A DNA stretch of 64,000 bases from Sugiyamaella lignohabitans (taxonomy: Eukaryota > Ascomycota > Dipodascomycetes > Dipodascales > Trichomonascaceae), in assembly GCF_001640025.1 (NCBI RefSeq), contig NC_031674.1, positions 2,604,001 to 2,668,000 on the forward strand, in the 5' to 3' direction. The notes under the pieces were generated by a model. That model was given only the letters and a program-made list of their open reading frames with translations, searched no databases and had not been told where the DNA came from. Shown here one piece after another: positions 38,319 through 47,908 of this stretch; position 1 is the first letter of the stretch; each line of letters begins with the position of its first letter. The position numbers and the translations under genes were made by a program.

Positions 38319-39144
38319 GCTTGGATGCAGCTGACTAGGATCTGTAAAGATACCATTGCGCACTCCACGGAGTTCGTTTAAATGTACTTGAGTTTCAAAG
38401 TATTTGAACAACCTCGCGGATGACGTGGAAACGGCAAGAAATATACAATAATTTTAGATTTTTCTTCATAGAGAGCTCTGTCACAATCCACAGTGTTCTT
38501 GAATTTGCATGTATATAGCTCAAATAGACACTACGTATAAAAAAAAATTTGGACGGAAGATAGAAACCGAAATTATATGGTAAGATTACTGTGCAATTAC
38601 GGTTTATAGAAGGGGTTTTGAGCATCTTGAAAAATCAAAGTAGCAAAAAATCCCTTGCCAACGTGAAGATAGACGATGGGATATGAGTCCAAAAATCATA
38701 GCTCAAGTAGATGCGATCTTCATGCCGAATAAGCGCTGCACCATATACAGGAGAGGAGTATGTCCCATCTTCCTGTATAACTTAAATGGGGAGCCACCGG
38801 CGGCTAAACGCACATATTCTTCCGAAGAAAAATAGTTTCATTGAGTCTAAAAAATTATTTGAATATCAACGGTCGATTTGGTTGTAAATAAGAAACAGAT
38901 TTCTTGGCTATATATTTTTGACCGCTTCTGACATTTGCTAATAATCAGGATTGAACTGGTCCAAACTATTGCATACACCAGTTATCTATCTTATCTTATC
39001 TTATCTTGAGATCTTCTCAGGGGTATTTATCTAAGATCGCATTTTTCAAACCAGGAATTTTTTGGAAAAAAGTATTGAAACAGATGAGGATTGAGGTCAA
39101 CAAGGACCGCGTGTAACTTATGGATAAGCATTGTGCAGCCCGAA
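38319..39144. other. interval upstream of the GNAT gene
   Basis: About 825 bp, AT-rich. The only clear signal is a run of TTATC at 38982-39031, listed separately. No gene is seen. Confidence 0.45.
38982..39031. promoter_or_regulatory. clustered GATA-factor sites (TTATC repeats)
   Basis: TTATC occurs at 38982, 38991, 38996, 39001 and 39027, equal to GATAA on the other strand; the middle three are spaced exactly five bases. It lies 114-163 bases before the GNAT ATG. Such clusters bind GATA factors of nitrogen or iron control in yeasts; which factor is not shown. Confidence 0.5.
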
Positions 39145-39894
39145 ATGAGCCCCGGCGGTGTTCATAAGATCAAACCTGCAGATTATAAGAAGGCAGCGAG
39201 AGTATTGGCAACTTCGTTTGGAGACGAGTTTATCAGTGGCTATCTAGCAGTTGGAGACGGATGTTCTGCTGAACAATGTAATCGACTAAACCAAGAACTA
39301 CTGGAGTACATAGTGTATGCTCATATCATTCATGGAATTGCGCTTGAAGTAGGTGATTTCCAAGGAATAGCATTATGGATGCCTCCTGGTGGAAACCTCG
39401 AGCATTGGTCTACAATCTTTATGAGTGGTATGTGGAGAATGGTATACAAACTTGGAAGCAATGGTAGGTATCGATACTTTCGAGGCTTTCTACCATTTCT
39501 GACGAAAACCAAAAGAGAAACTCTTGGAGATGATGATCTTAAAACGTGGTACCTGACATATATAGCCACATCTGCAGAAGCTCGTGGAAAGGGGTATTCT
39601 AGGAAATTAGTAGAATATGTGACTGAAATGGTAAGTAAGAGTGTGTGGACATGCCTCTAGCATCCTTGGCTCTCTGCCACATCTAATAGCTCTTGCTGTG
39701 GAAGCTCTTACGAACTAACACCAAGTGCGCAGGCTGATAAAGCAGGACAAAAATGCTATCTGGAATCAGCTACATCACACAGCACCGCTATCTACAAACG
39801 GTACGGTTTCCGTTTCGTCAAGCTAGTCCGAGGTCCAACAAATGAACCTCCATTTGTGACATATGAAATCATGGTTAGAGATAGCACAAATTAG
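39145..39894 (+). CDS. GNAT-family N-acetyltransferase, two exons
   Basis: Exon 1 39145-39630 (162 codons), intron 39631-39732 (102 nt; GTAAGT, CTAAC, then ACCAAGTGCGCAG), exon 2 39733-39894; 215 residues. The joined frame reads LVEYVTEM | ADKAGQKCYLESA in phase 0. Motif A of the fold, SAEARGKGYSRKLVEY, binds acetyl-CoA, and CYLESATSHSTAIYKRYGF is the motif-B helix after the splice. This layout is common in fungal GNAT proteins of unknown substrate (often antibiotic- or small-amine-like). Translation past exon 1 without splicing would end within ten codons. Clustered GATA sites upstream hint at nitrogen control. The substrate cannot be inferred. Confidence 0.85.
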
Positions 39895-41203
39895 AACATC
39901 TCGGTAGAAAGGGATTGATTACTTTTTCGCCAGGTAGATTGGCTGATAGGGCCGGTGTTTCAGCACCAAACCTTGCATGCGCATCAGTTATGGGATTTTT
40001 CACGACGTCATTACGCGGCGTATCGACATTCGCGGTCTCAATTGAGAAATATTTATTTACACTTCATTGATGGCATGTTGTATAGCTCTCGACTGGTATA
40101 TTAGACCTTAATTTATTGTTGTTTTATTATTACCTTGCCTTGCCACTGTCTCCATTTGCTTTAAATAGCGGGCTCTTATGTTTTTGGTTAGTCGTCTCTA
40201 ATCGAGCTCCGTTTATCATGGCGTTCGTGCGGTTGTATCCTGTTTTACCGAGTTCGACAAAACAGCCTGAAATGGTCGAAGCACAAGACAAGAAAAGGGT
40301 TGTCCGGTCAACAAGCCTCTTCGATGATAGTTTTTCCGAGGTTTAAAGTTTGACAGGCCAGAATAGGCAGGTGGCATGCTTTTCATATTCGGGTAAGGGC
40401 GCTTGGTGATCATTGGGCAAGGAGAAAGAAGCTTAACGAGAACAAAAATTATCGTCCATCCTAGTTACGGCCCCTGGTTACCGCATAGTTACCGTTGTAC
40501 CTAACGCCCGTCCTTATCCGCCAACACGAGTATATGCAGCTGATGAGGTTTTTTCGATAGGATGCTACAGATAAGATGTCACCGATAGGATCTTACTGAT
40601 ATGTAGTGACGTAGTTGGAAATTATCGGTAAAAGCGCGAAGACTGTACGGCACCCGTAATATCGTAATATGATGTAATACGCACTTCTGATAAGATGGGT
40701 AGAATTCCATGGAACCAGGTCTGTCAGCATCTGTACGTTCGCTTCTTCGTAATAGCAGTGAAAATCATCAGTTATAGTCGCGTTGTTATTTAGCTCCTAC
40801 TTTCTGGATGCTAAGGTTGGTGTCACTTAACTTCATCATTTGTTGATATTATTCCTCGGTCAGTAGGATAATCCATCCGATTTCTCGTTTCAGGTATTTG
40901 AACGAACCTAACCTTATTACGTCACTGCACAGAGCGGAAAAATTCACGCCAGGAACATTAATGATACAACCTAAATGGGATAGGTGCATATATAGTGATC
41001 GCCACAACTCTGATACATTATCTAACAGAGCCGATAAAGTACACATTTTTAAAAACTATATAAGGACATTAGTTTCCTCTTCAAGTTTGTTAACTATCCA
41101 ATATTAACTACTTGTTTCTGGCTTTTGAAAGTAACAGAACATTATTACACAAACAAACCAACACACAACAAAAACACTTGATTAATACACTTCGCATTTG
41201 AAA
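39895..41203. other. gene-poor interval with GATA-like sites
   Basis: 1.3 kb. Several GATAA/GATAG sites occur at 40555-40700 (for example AGATAAG at 40569 and TGATAAG near 40686). A 42-codon frame at 40218-40346 with a fair ATG is the only coding hint and has no known relative I recognise. Nothing else is seen. Confidence 0.4.
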
Positions 41204-41386
41204 ATGTCTACCGCTGCTGTTACTAGATTGACCTGGAGAGCCAAGGCTCCCGTTGCCGTGGGCAGCATTATGGGTGGAATGATGGGTGGCTTTTATGCTG
41301 CTAGATGGTTCTTTTACAGACCTGCCATGAAGAAGTATCCAGATGATCGTATTGTTACTGTCGACAGATCTGGCGGTGGTCTTTAA
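41204..41386 (+). CDS. small membrane protein, unknown, probably mitochondrial
   Basis: 60 residues, ATG 41204, stop TAA. A basic start (MSTAAVTRLTWRAKAP) is followed by one hydrophobic, Gly/Met-rich segment at about 17-35 with closely spaced glycines (GSIMGGMMGGFYAARW), then a short polar tail, YPDDRIVTVDRSGGGL. That is the style of small inner-membrane subunits of respiratory or ATP-synthase complexes, but it matches none of the ones I know (Cox9, Atp18, Atp19, Tom6, Qcr10). The A-rich leader before the ATG is typical of expressed yeast genes. Coding status is judged on composition and start context; function is unknown. Confidence 0.55.
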   Translation: MSTAAVTRLTWRAKAPVAVGSIMGGMMGGFYAARWFFYRPAMKKYPDDRIVTVDRSGGGL

Positions 41387-42214
41387 GATGGATTCATAAA
41401 TGATCTGCTTTAGTTTCAAGTGAGACTATGCGAAAAAATAGAAAAACGCAAGCATAAAATCAGTTTCAATTCATACCAACCACAATTTTTTTGCATCAAT
41501 CAAAACCAACTTCTTTTTCTTCAAAAGGATCAAACAATTTACTTTACATTATATTTATTGAGTTGCCAGTGCGGCCATTTTAGCAGGTCTAAATATCATA
41601 AATAAAATATCTATGTTTACATTTCGCTCTGTCGGAGCCCAAAAACTGTCTCGTGATATCAAGCAGCGATGCCGATAGTTGACAGCTGATAAGGAAAACG
41701 CTGCAGTACGGCTGCCCTTGCTCAAGCGAGAATTTCCGATGTCCATGCATGTGAAATTTAGCTACTTACCAGAGATCCCGAGGTTCCATGAATGTAGCTA
41801 ATACCAGTATTTGCTGAGCATGGGTCATTATTGTCAGCAATAGAATTATATAAATCACAACCCATAGTGGAATCATTAAGAGTCAACTATTGCAGTTTTT
41901 GAACCTTTCGAAACCGTGGGATGCAGTACCAAGACTAGCTACGCAGATGAGGATATTAAATTATACTAAATTACTAAACCACATTATACCAATGTTTATA
42001 AGTATTATTCGACCATTAGAAATTTAGTTCGATAGATAATATATATAGAATCAATCTTGTTTAGATCATACGGCCAGGGAGAACAAAGTTCTCGGGCACC
42101 CTGCACCATCTGCGGCTCAAGCCGCTGGAAATTTTCTGGGGATGAAAAATATTATTAAGTCGATCCAACTGGAACACTAGCATAGTAATCACTCGGCCAT
42201 TTAAAAACCAAGGA
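41387..42214. other. interval between the small ORF and TYW1
   Basis: About 830 bp, AT-rich, with a pair of small hairpins at 42079-42125. No gene is seen. Confidence 0.4.
42079..42125. repeat. pair of short GC hairpins
   Basis: GAGAAC-AAA-GTTCTC (42079-42093) is followed by GCACCCTGCACC and GCGGCT-CA-AGCCGC (42112-42125). The layout, two short stems with 2-3-base loops, is like the dispersed GC element, but the stem sequences differ. Confidence 0.45.
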
Positions 42215-44395
42215 ATGGTGGGCGAGATTCTAGAGCTATGGCATAGCTATAGAGTTTATCTTCTGGCCCTGGTGGTTATCATAGCAGTTCTTTTTCGCAG
42301 AACTGAGAAAAACAATAATCAGACTGATGAAAAACCATCTGTGCCCGCTAGGGCTCCTTCTCCTGCCACGCGGGAGAAGGACGTCGGATTAAAACCTACT
42401 GCTGCGCCTATTCCAGTGGATTTCACACAACTTTATTCAAAGTCTGGCAGTAGTACTAGCAGCGATGAAGAGTCGTCAACGAAAGCTTCCCCCAAAAAGA
42501 TTCGAAGAGTCCCCAAAAAGTTCACCGGAGGAGTGACGGCCGCTATTGCTAGTGGTAAAGCTGTCCCTACTGCTTTATTGCCTTCAGTAGAATCGAAAAT
42601 TATTGTATTTTTCTCTACGCTCACTGGATCGTCTGAGAGATACGCTCAAAAAGTTCACAAAAGAATTTGCCAAATATCACAAAATACAGTCAACCCCCCA
42701 GAATTGGTGAATCTTGATTACGTCGAAGATCTGGATCCATACTTTGTGTCCCCTAAAGAGAAGTATGCTGGTACTATTTATTTACTTATTGTACCATCAT
42801 ATGAAACGGAGTCTCCATTAGACTTTTTCATTGAGTCTTTGAAGGAGACTTACGGTGATTTCAGAATAGATTCGAGGCCTTTGAATCCACTGGCTGGGTT
42901 CTCAGTATTTGGTCTAGGTGATAAGGAGGGATGGCCCGAAGAATCCAAGTTCTGTTATCAGGCCAGACAGGTTGACAAATTACTTGGTAAATTAGGTGCC
43001 AGAAGAGTATTTCCATTAGGCACCGGATGCATAAAAACAGATGGAGAAGCTAATTTGAACGAATGGTTAGATCATTTAGAGAATACGCTTAACGATCCGT
43101 CTCCTCCAGAAGATATTGATATCGCTGATTCAGATGATGAGGAAGAAACTGATGAAATTGATGAGTCGGTTGTTGATGTTGAAGATATGGGAAAAATAAT
43201 CAAAAAGTCCAAAGAAGACATTGCTGCATGCTCTCCAGAAGATGACCCCACCACTACTACCAAACAGATGGTGGCCAAGGATTCCCCTACCTATAAGTCT
43301 CTAACTAAGCAAGGATACACCGTGGTTGGATCACACTCTGGCGTCAAGATTTGTAGATGGACTAAATCCGCTCTCAGAGGTCGAGGTTCATGTTACAAAT
43401 ACTCATTTTACGGCATTAAGAGTCATCTCTGTATGGAGGCCACCCCGTCGCTATCCTGCTCCAACAAATGTGTTTTTTGCTGGAGACATGGTACCAATCC
43501 AGTGGGTACCACGTGGAGATGGCAGGTGGATGCTCCTGATGTGATCCTGAAGGGTGCTCTAGAGGGTCATTACAAGAAAATCAAACAGCTCAAGGGTGTC
43601 CCTGGAGTTGTTGCCTCTAGATTTGCTGAGGCTTTTACAGTTCGTCACTGTGCTTTGTCATTGGTAGGTGAACCTATTTTTTATCCTCACATCAACGAGT
43701 TTGTTGGTATGTTACATGAGCGACATATTTCGAGTTTCCTCGTGTGTAACGCTCAACATCCAGCCGAATTAGCTGCTTTGAAAAGAGTCACCCAACTCTA
43801 TGTATCTATTGATGCCAGTAACAAAGAGTCATTGAAGAAAGTGGACCGTCCTTTGCATCGTGATTTCTGGGAGAGAATGGAAAAATGTTTAGATATTCTC
43901 AGAGAAAAGAAACTCCAACGTACTGTGTTCCGATTGACCCTCGTTAAAGATTTTAACATCGATGAACATGAGGGTTATGCAGATCTAGTCGTCAGAGGTG
44001 AGCCCTGTTTCATTGAAGTAAAGGGAGTCACATACTGTGGTACCTCAAAAAGCAATCCTCTTACCATGCAAAATGTTCCATTCTATGAGGAAGTTAAAGC
44101 TTTTGTTGAGAATCTCAATGCATCACTTGCTGCCAGGGGTCTTGAATATGACATTGCTGCTGAGCATGCGCACAGTTGTTGTATTCTTATCGCTCAAAAG
44201 AGATTTAAAATTGATGGCGTATGGCATACTGCTATCAACTACGACAAATTTTTTAGTCTTCTCGAAAGTGGTGACGAAACGTTTACTCCTATGGACTACA
44301 TTGCTCCAACACCACAATGGGCTCAGTACGGGTCTGATGAAGGTGGATTTAACCCGGACGATACCCGTTTTTCAAGAAAAAAGCCTGTTGTTTAA
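42215..44395 (+). CDS. TYW1: Tyw1, wybutosine-synthesis radical SAM enzyme
   Basis: 726 residues, ATG 42215. Tyw1 condenses N1-methylguanosine-37 of tRNA-Phe with pyruvate to make the tricyclic 4-demethylwyosine. An N-terminal transmembrane helix (about 13-30, VYLLALVVIIAVLF) anchors it to the ER. The flavodoxin-like domain (IIVFFSTLTGSSERYA onward) binds FMN. An acidic linker follows. The radical-SAM core has the cluster motif CSNKCVFC (CxxxCxxC). Downstream, SLVGEPIFYP and VSIDASNKESL continue the barrel, and HSCCILIAQKRF is near the C-terminus. The length and order equal yeast Tyw1 (810). Confidence 0.96.
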   Translation: MVGEILELWHSYRVYLLALVVIIAVLFRRTEKNNNQTDEKPSVPARAPSPATREKDVGLKPTAAPIPVDFTQLYSKSGSSTSSDEESSTKASPKKIRRVPKKFTGGVTAAIASGKAVPTALLPSVESKIIVFFSTLTGSSERYAQKVHKRICQISQNTVNPPELVNLDYVEDLDPYFVSPKEKYAGTIYLLIVPSYETESPLDFFIESLKETYGDFRIDSRPLNPLAGFSVFGLGDKEGWPEESKFCYQARQVDKLLGKLGARRVFPLGTGCIKTDGEANLNEWLDHLENTLNDPSPPEDIDIADSDDEEETDEIDESVVDVEDMGKIIKKSKEDIAACSPEDDPTTTTKQMVAKDSPTYKSLTKQGYTVVGSHSGVKICRWTKSALRGRGSCYKYSFYGIKSHLCMEATPSLSCSNKCVFCWRHGTNPVGTTWRWQVDAPDVILKGALEGHYKKIKQLKGVPGVVASRFAEAFTVRHCALSLVGEPIFYPHINEFVGMLHERHISSFLVCNAQHPAELAALKRVTQLYVSIDASNKESLKKVDRPLHRDFWERMEKCLDILREKKLQRTVFRLTLVKDFNIDEHEGYADLVVRGEPCFIEVKGVTYCGTSKSNPLTMQNVPFYEEVKAFVENLNASLAARGLEYDIAAEHAHSCCILIAQKRFKIDGVWHTAINYDKFFSLLESGDETFTPMDYIAPTPQWAQYGSDEGGFNPDDTRFSRKKPVV

Positions 44396-44448
44396 TATAT
44401 ATTATCATGCACTTTTTTTAGTTCCGATATTGACTCCGATCTGGTTGT

Positions 44449-44463
44449 GTTCGCTCGGCGAAC
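44449..44463 (+). terminator. short hairpin in the TYW1 3' flank
   Basis: GTTCGC-TCG-GCGAAC, a 6-bp stem with a 3-base loop, extended by TGT/ACA past one bulged C. It is 54 bases after the TYW1 stop. It could be a 3'UTR structure; no terminator role is proven. Confidence 0.3.
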
Positions 44464-44604
44464 CACATATATATAATCGTTTACTATTGTTGTGTTGTTA
44501 AATAAATATTTCACACAGTAGCAATCCGACGGAAGGTCGAGTGGCGGTAGAGACTAAAAGCCGTTCATGCAGGTGACGATGCTTTAGCTACTGAACATCG
44601 TCCA

Positions 44605-46059
44605 ATGTTGGTCAACGGGGGGAAGATAAGACCATATAATGCCAAGGCAATAAGGCTATGGTTAGCTCGAACCAGGTATTATAGTGGGAAACAAAGCAAT
44701 GGAGAGCATGAAGGTTACATGGTCAGGCGACTGGCGGCTCTTGCTGAAGAAGCGAGACCACTCAAGGATGATCCGGCTGCTGGAAGACCGTATATCCCTG
44801 GAGACGACCAGCTTGGAAACAAGCAAGATAATCCCGAAGAAAGCTCTCGTAGGCAGAAGGAACTTATCGACGAAATCTATGCTCGAGTAGAGGGCTCAAA
44901 ATTTAACTATTTAAATCAGGATAAAATTGCCTACACAAAGATCCCTGCAGGTGCGCCCAAGCAAGCTAGAGAAATTGCCGAGTCGATTCCATGGTCTGGA
45001 ACTGAAAGTGTGCACGATGCAAATCTTAGAATGCTTATGGATGTTCATAAACCGCTCAAACCGGGCCTGGCTGGCAACGTTAAAGGTACACTGAGACCTC
45101 CAAAGTTCAAACCACCTCCATCACGCTCGGAGAGGCTATTCAAGGCTCGCGAAAGCTCGCTTGATTATACTTTAAACAAAGAAGCAGGAGACACTCCTAA
45201 AGGTGGCTCGATGAAGGCAGATATTGAAGAAGAATCGGGTCCGTCATTTAAAGAGCTGTATAAAGAACGGCTCCTGGGGCCTAGTGGAATCCCATCGGCA
45301 TTTGCTGCTATAAATTCCTTAGCTTCCCAGAGGATAGAAGATGCAATAGCTCGTGGACAGTTTAGAGATATTCCAAGAGGCAAACCATTGGAACATGACC
45401 ATCATACATCCTCACCTTATATCGACACGACCGAGTATTTCCTTAACAAAATTATCCAGCGGCAGGGAGCTGCTCCACCTTGGATAGAAAAGCAGATCAA
45501 GCTCAACAGTGGAATTGAACAATTTAGAAATGCTTTAGTTGATAGATGGAGAAAAAAGGCCGTGTTGATGGTTATTCAGGAAGCTAACATTTTATTGTCT
45601 AGTGACGCACCAGCCACTTCTGCCGAAATCGAAAGAGCTGTCAGGATTGCCACTTCCTATTCTAATATTGAAGCTGATAGTAACTCTACTGGGGCCCGTG
45701 ATTTGAGGGACACCGAATGGCTGAAGAGCGAACGTACCTATCATGAGCTAATGATCAATGATATCAACAATACCATAAGAGGATATAATCTACAGGCACC
45801 CGGATCAGCAAGAAAAGGCTATCTAGAGTTGGAGCAGGAACTTGACTTGTGCTTTAAGACAGTGGCAGAAACCCTTCCGTCAGCAGTAAAGCGATATTTA
45901 GTTCCGAATGAAAGTATGCCTGATGACGCAGTTCCAATAGGACTCTCTAAGGATTCACTCCATAAGCAGTCTCACCTGTATGTGGAAGATCCCAACAATC
46001 ATTACGGACTCTCACATTTGTTCAAGGATGTTGTTAAAAGAGTTTGGAGTAAAAAATAA
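44605..46059 (+). CDS. DNAJC28-conserved-domain (DUF1992) mitochondrial protein
   Basis: 484 residues, ATG 44605. The N-terminus (KIRPYNAKAIRLWLARTRYYS) is basic and amphipathic, so mitochondrial import is likely. The DNAJC28/DUF1992 domain is at about 233-300: LASQRIEDAIARGQFRDIPRGKPL, then the YFLNKIIQRQGAAPPWIE segment. No J domain is visible here, as usual in fungal members. The C-terminal third is helical, ending near LFKDVVKRVWSKK. Function is unknown in fungi; animal DNAJC28 is linked to mitochondrial and Golgi roles only loosely. It is in tandem with ALG2, 340 bp upstream of it. Confidence 0.8.
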   Translation: MLVNGGKIRPYNAKAIRLWLARTRYYSGKQSNGEHEGYMVRRLAALAEEARPLKDDPAAGRPYIPGDDQLGNKQDNPEESSRRQKELIDEIYARVEGSKFNYLNQDKIAYTKIPAGAPKQAREIAESIPWSGTESVHDANLRMLMDVHKPLKPGLAGNVKGTLRPPKFKPPPSRSERLFKARESSLDYTLNKEAGDTPKGGSMKADIEEESGPSFKELYKERLLGPSGIPSAFAAINSLASQRIEDAIARGQFRDIPRGKPLEHDHHTSSPYIDTTEYFLNKIIQRQGAAPPWIEKQIKLNSGIEQFRNALVDRWRKKAVLMVIQEANILLSSDAPATSAEIERAVRIATSYSNIEADSNSTGARDLRDTEWLKSERTYHELMINDINNTIRGYNLQAPGSARKGYLELEQELDLCFKTVAETLPSAVKRYLVPNESMPDDAVPIGLSKDSLHKQSHLYVEDPNNHYGLSHLFKDVVKRVWSKK

Positions 46060-46399
46060 AACTACTGATAAGAGTTTTCTATAGCATTGATCTCTGACTA
46101 CGGTGTAAATATTGGATAATCAATCTTTTATTTAAATAAATAAAACCAGACAGTTCCTATCAACAGGATGATTAGAGTTTAGCTCATTTTTATCAGACCT
46201 AGCATCACACCCCATTGCCCCTGAAAGAGCCGTGTTCAGGCAGGCCCTGTCGATCGCTGTATGGCGAAGGGACGGCTGTTAGGGGCTAACTTTAGGCCGT
46301 TCCATGCCACTACATGCGGTGTTAATGCGCATATTCAGTTGAGTACATATGGACAACAATCCTCTATTTAAAAGTTCCTAGTAAAGACACTGGTCCACA
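46060..46399. other. interval upstream of ALG2
   Basis: 340 bp. A 6-bp inverted repeat (CCTGAA/TTCAGG, near 46218-46240) and GC-richer sequence around 46250-46310 stand out from the AT-rich surroundings. No gene is seen. Confidence 0.4.
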
Positions 46400-47764
46400 A
46401 TGAAAATTGCATTCATCCACCCAGATTTGGGTATTGGTGGCGCTGAGCGACTAGTAGTTGATGCTGCTGTGGGCCTTCAATCTCTAGGTCATGAAGTGAC
46501 AATCTACACGTCATATCACGACAAAAACCACAGTTTTGACGAAACAAACGATGGAACTCTGAAGGTGATAGTCGAAGGAAATAAAATAGTACCACCTAAG
46601 ATATTTGGAAGGTTGGCAATTCTATGTGCTAGTCTGCGGCAGCTTCACTTGACTAGAAACTTAATCAACAGTTCTGTAGGCAATGACTACGACGTATTTA
46701 TTGTTGACCAGCTGTCAATCTGCGTTCCTATCATCAGGTTCTACCTAAAAGGAAGAATTCTATTTTACTGCCATTTTCCAGACCAGCTACTTACTCAGCG
46801 TAAAAGTACCCTCAAGAAGTTATACCGAGTTCCATTCGACTGGTTAGAATCATGGTCGACAGGAATTGCTGATGTGATTTTAGTCAATAGCAAATTTACA
46901 AGATCTGTTTTTCAGAAGACATTTAGTGGTGTCAAGCGTCTTCCTGAGGTTATATATCCCAGTGTTGACACAGAACAGTCAGGTAAAGCGTTGGACAGCC
47001 AAGCAACAGCTACATTCTCGGTCAATGATGATGCAAAAGTGATATTGTCGATTAACCGGTTTGAAAGGAAAAAAAATATAGAATTAGCTCTGAGAGCATT
47101 TGCAATTGTAGCACGCGATGAAAAGTCATCAGTTCTTTATCTTGCTGGAGGATATGATCCTCGGGTGGATGAAAATATTGGGTATCTCAAGGAGCTACAG
47201 AGCTTATCAGATGAACTTGGATTATCACACACGACGATTTTCCCAAGTGATACCCCCAAGAAGGAAAAGGTATCAACAAGAGTCGTGTTTTTGCCGTCTG
47301 TAGCATCATCTCTCAAAACATACCTATTGAAAAATGCTCATCTATTGTTATACACTCCTTCATATGAGCATTTTGGTATTGTTCCTCTAGAAGCTATGGT
47401 GAATGGTACACCAGTTTTGGCAACTGACACAGGTGGTCCTCTAGAAACTGTTGTTAATGGAGTAACGGGTTGGAACAGACCGTCCGACCCGACCCAGTGG
47501 GCCAAAGTGATCAAGTATGTCGTCATGGTAATGTCACCAGAGGCTAGAGAACTCTTGTCGTCAGCGGCTAAGAAGCGGGTCAAAGACCATTTTTCAACTG
47601 CTAAAATGGCCAAGGAGTTTGAATACTATGCTATAGCTAGCACCAAAGTAAAGCGACAAGATATTGCTCACTTTGGCAGATTTATAGATTTCGCTCGTGC
47701 AATTCTAGTGGTCCTCATTGTAGTCCTCATTGTAAGCATTTTTAACTTTTTAGGCCACAAATAA
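46400..47764 (+). CDS. ALG2: Alg2, ER alpha-1,3/1,6-mannosyltransferase
   Basis: 454 residues, ATG 46400. Alg2 adds the second and third mannose to the dolichol-linked oligosaccharide on the cytosolic face of the ER (GT4 family, GT-B fold). The N-terminus is AFIHPDLGIGGAERLVVDAA, a GT-B glycine loop. The EX7E motif is in EHFGIVPLEAM, and NGVTGWNRPSDPTQWA is the conserved donor loop region. The C-terminal hydrophobic segment (FARAILVVLIVVLIVSIFNFL) anchors it to the membrane. The length matches yeast Alg2 (503). It converges on SGF73. Confidence 0.94.
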   Translation: MKIAFIHPDLGIGGAERLVVDAAVGLQSLGHEVTIYTSYHDKNHSFDETNDGTLKVIVEGNKIVPPKIFGRLAILCASLRQLHLTRNLINSSVGNDYDVFIVDQLSICVPIIRFYLKGRILFYCHFPDQLLTQRKSTLKKLYRVPFDWLESWSTGIADVILVNSKFTRSVFQKTFSGVKRLPEVIYPSVDTEQSGKALDSQATATFSVNDDAKVILSINRFERKKNIELALRAFAIVARDEKSSVLYLAGGYDPRVDENIGYLKELQSLSDELGLSHTTIFPSDTPKKEKVSTRVVFLPSVASSLKTYLLKNAHLLLYTPSYEHFGIVPLEAMVNGTPVLATDTGGPLETVVNGVTGWNRPSDPTQWAKVIKYVVMVMSPEARELLSSAAKKRVKDHFSTAKMAKEFEYYAIASTKVKRQDIAHFGRFIDFARAILVVLIVVLIVSIFNFLGHK

Positions 47765-47908
47765 TTAATGTACATAATGTCAGTTCTCAGCAAATGGAGC
47801 ACATAGGCCGAGACAGTGAACATGAGCAATAACTCAACTCTTCTCTGAATTAAAGATACAAATGGAGATGCGATTTAATAAATAACATATATGCAGGGAG
47901 GTTTTGAA

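Noticed and set aside
40218..40346. 42-codon frame MAFVRLYPVLPSS...
   Set aside because: The start context is fair, but too short, with no relative known to me and no clear splice continuation. Kept as a hint only.
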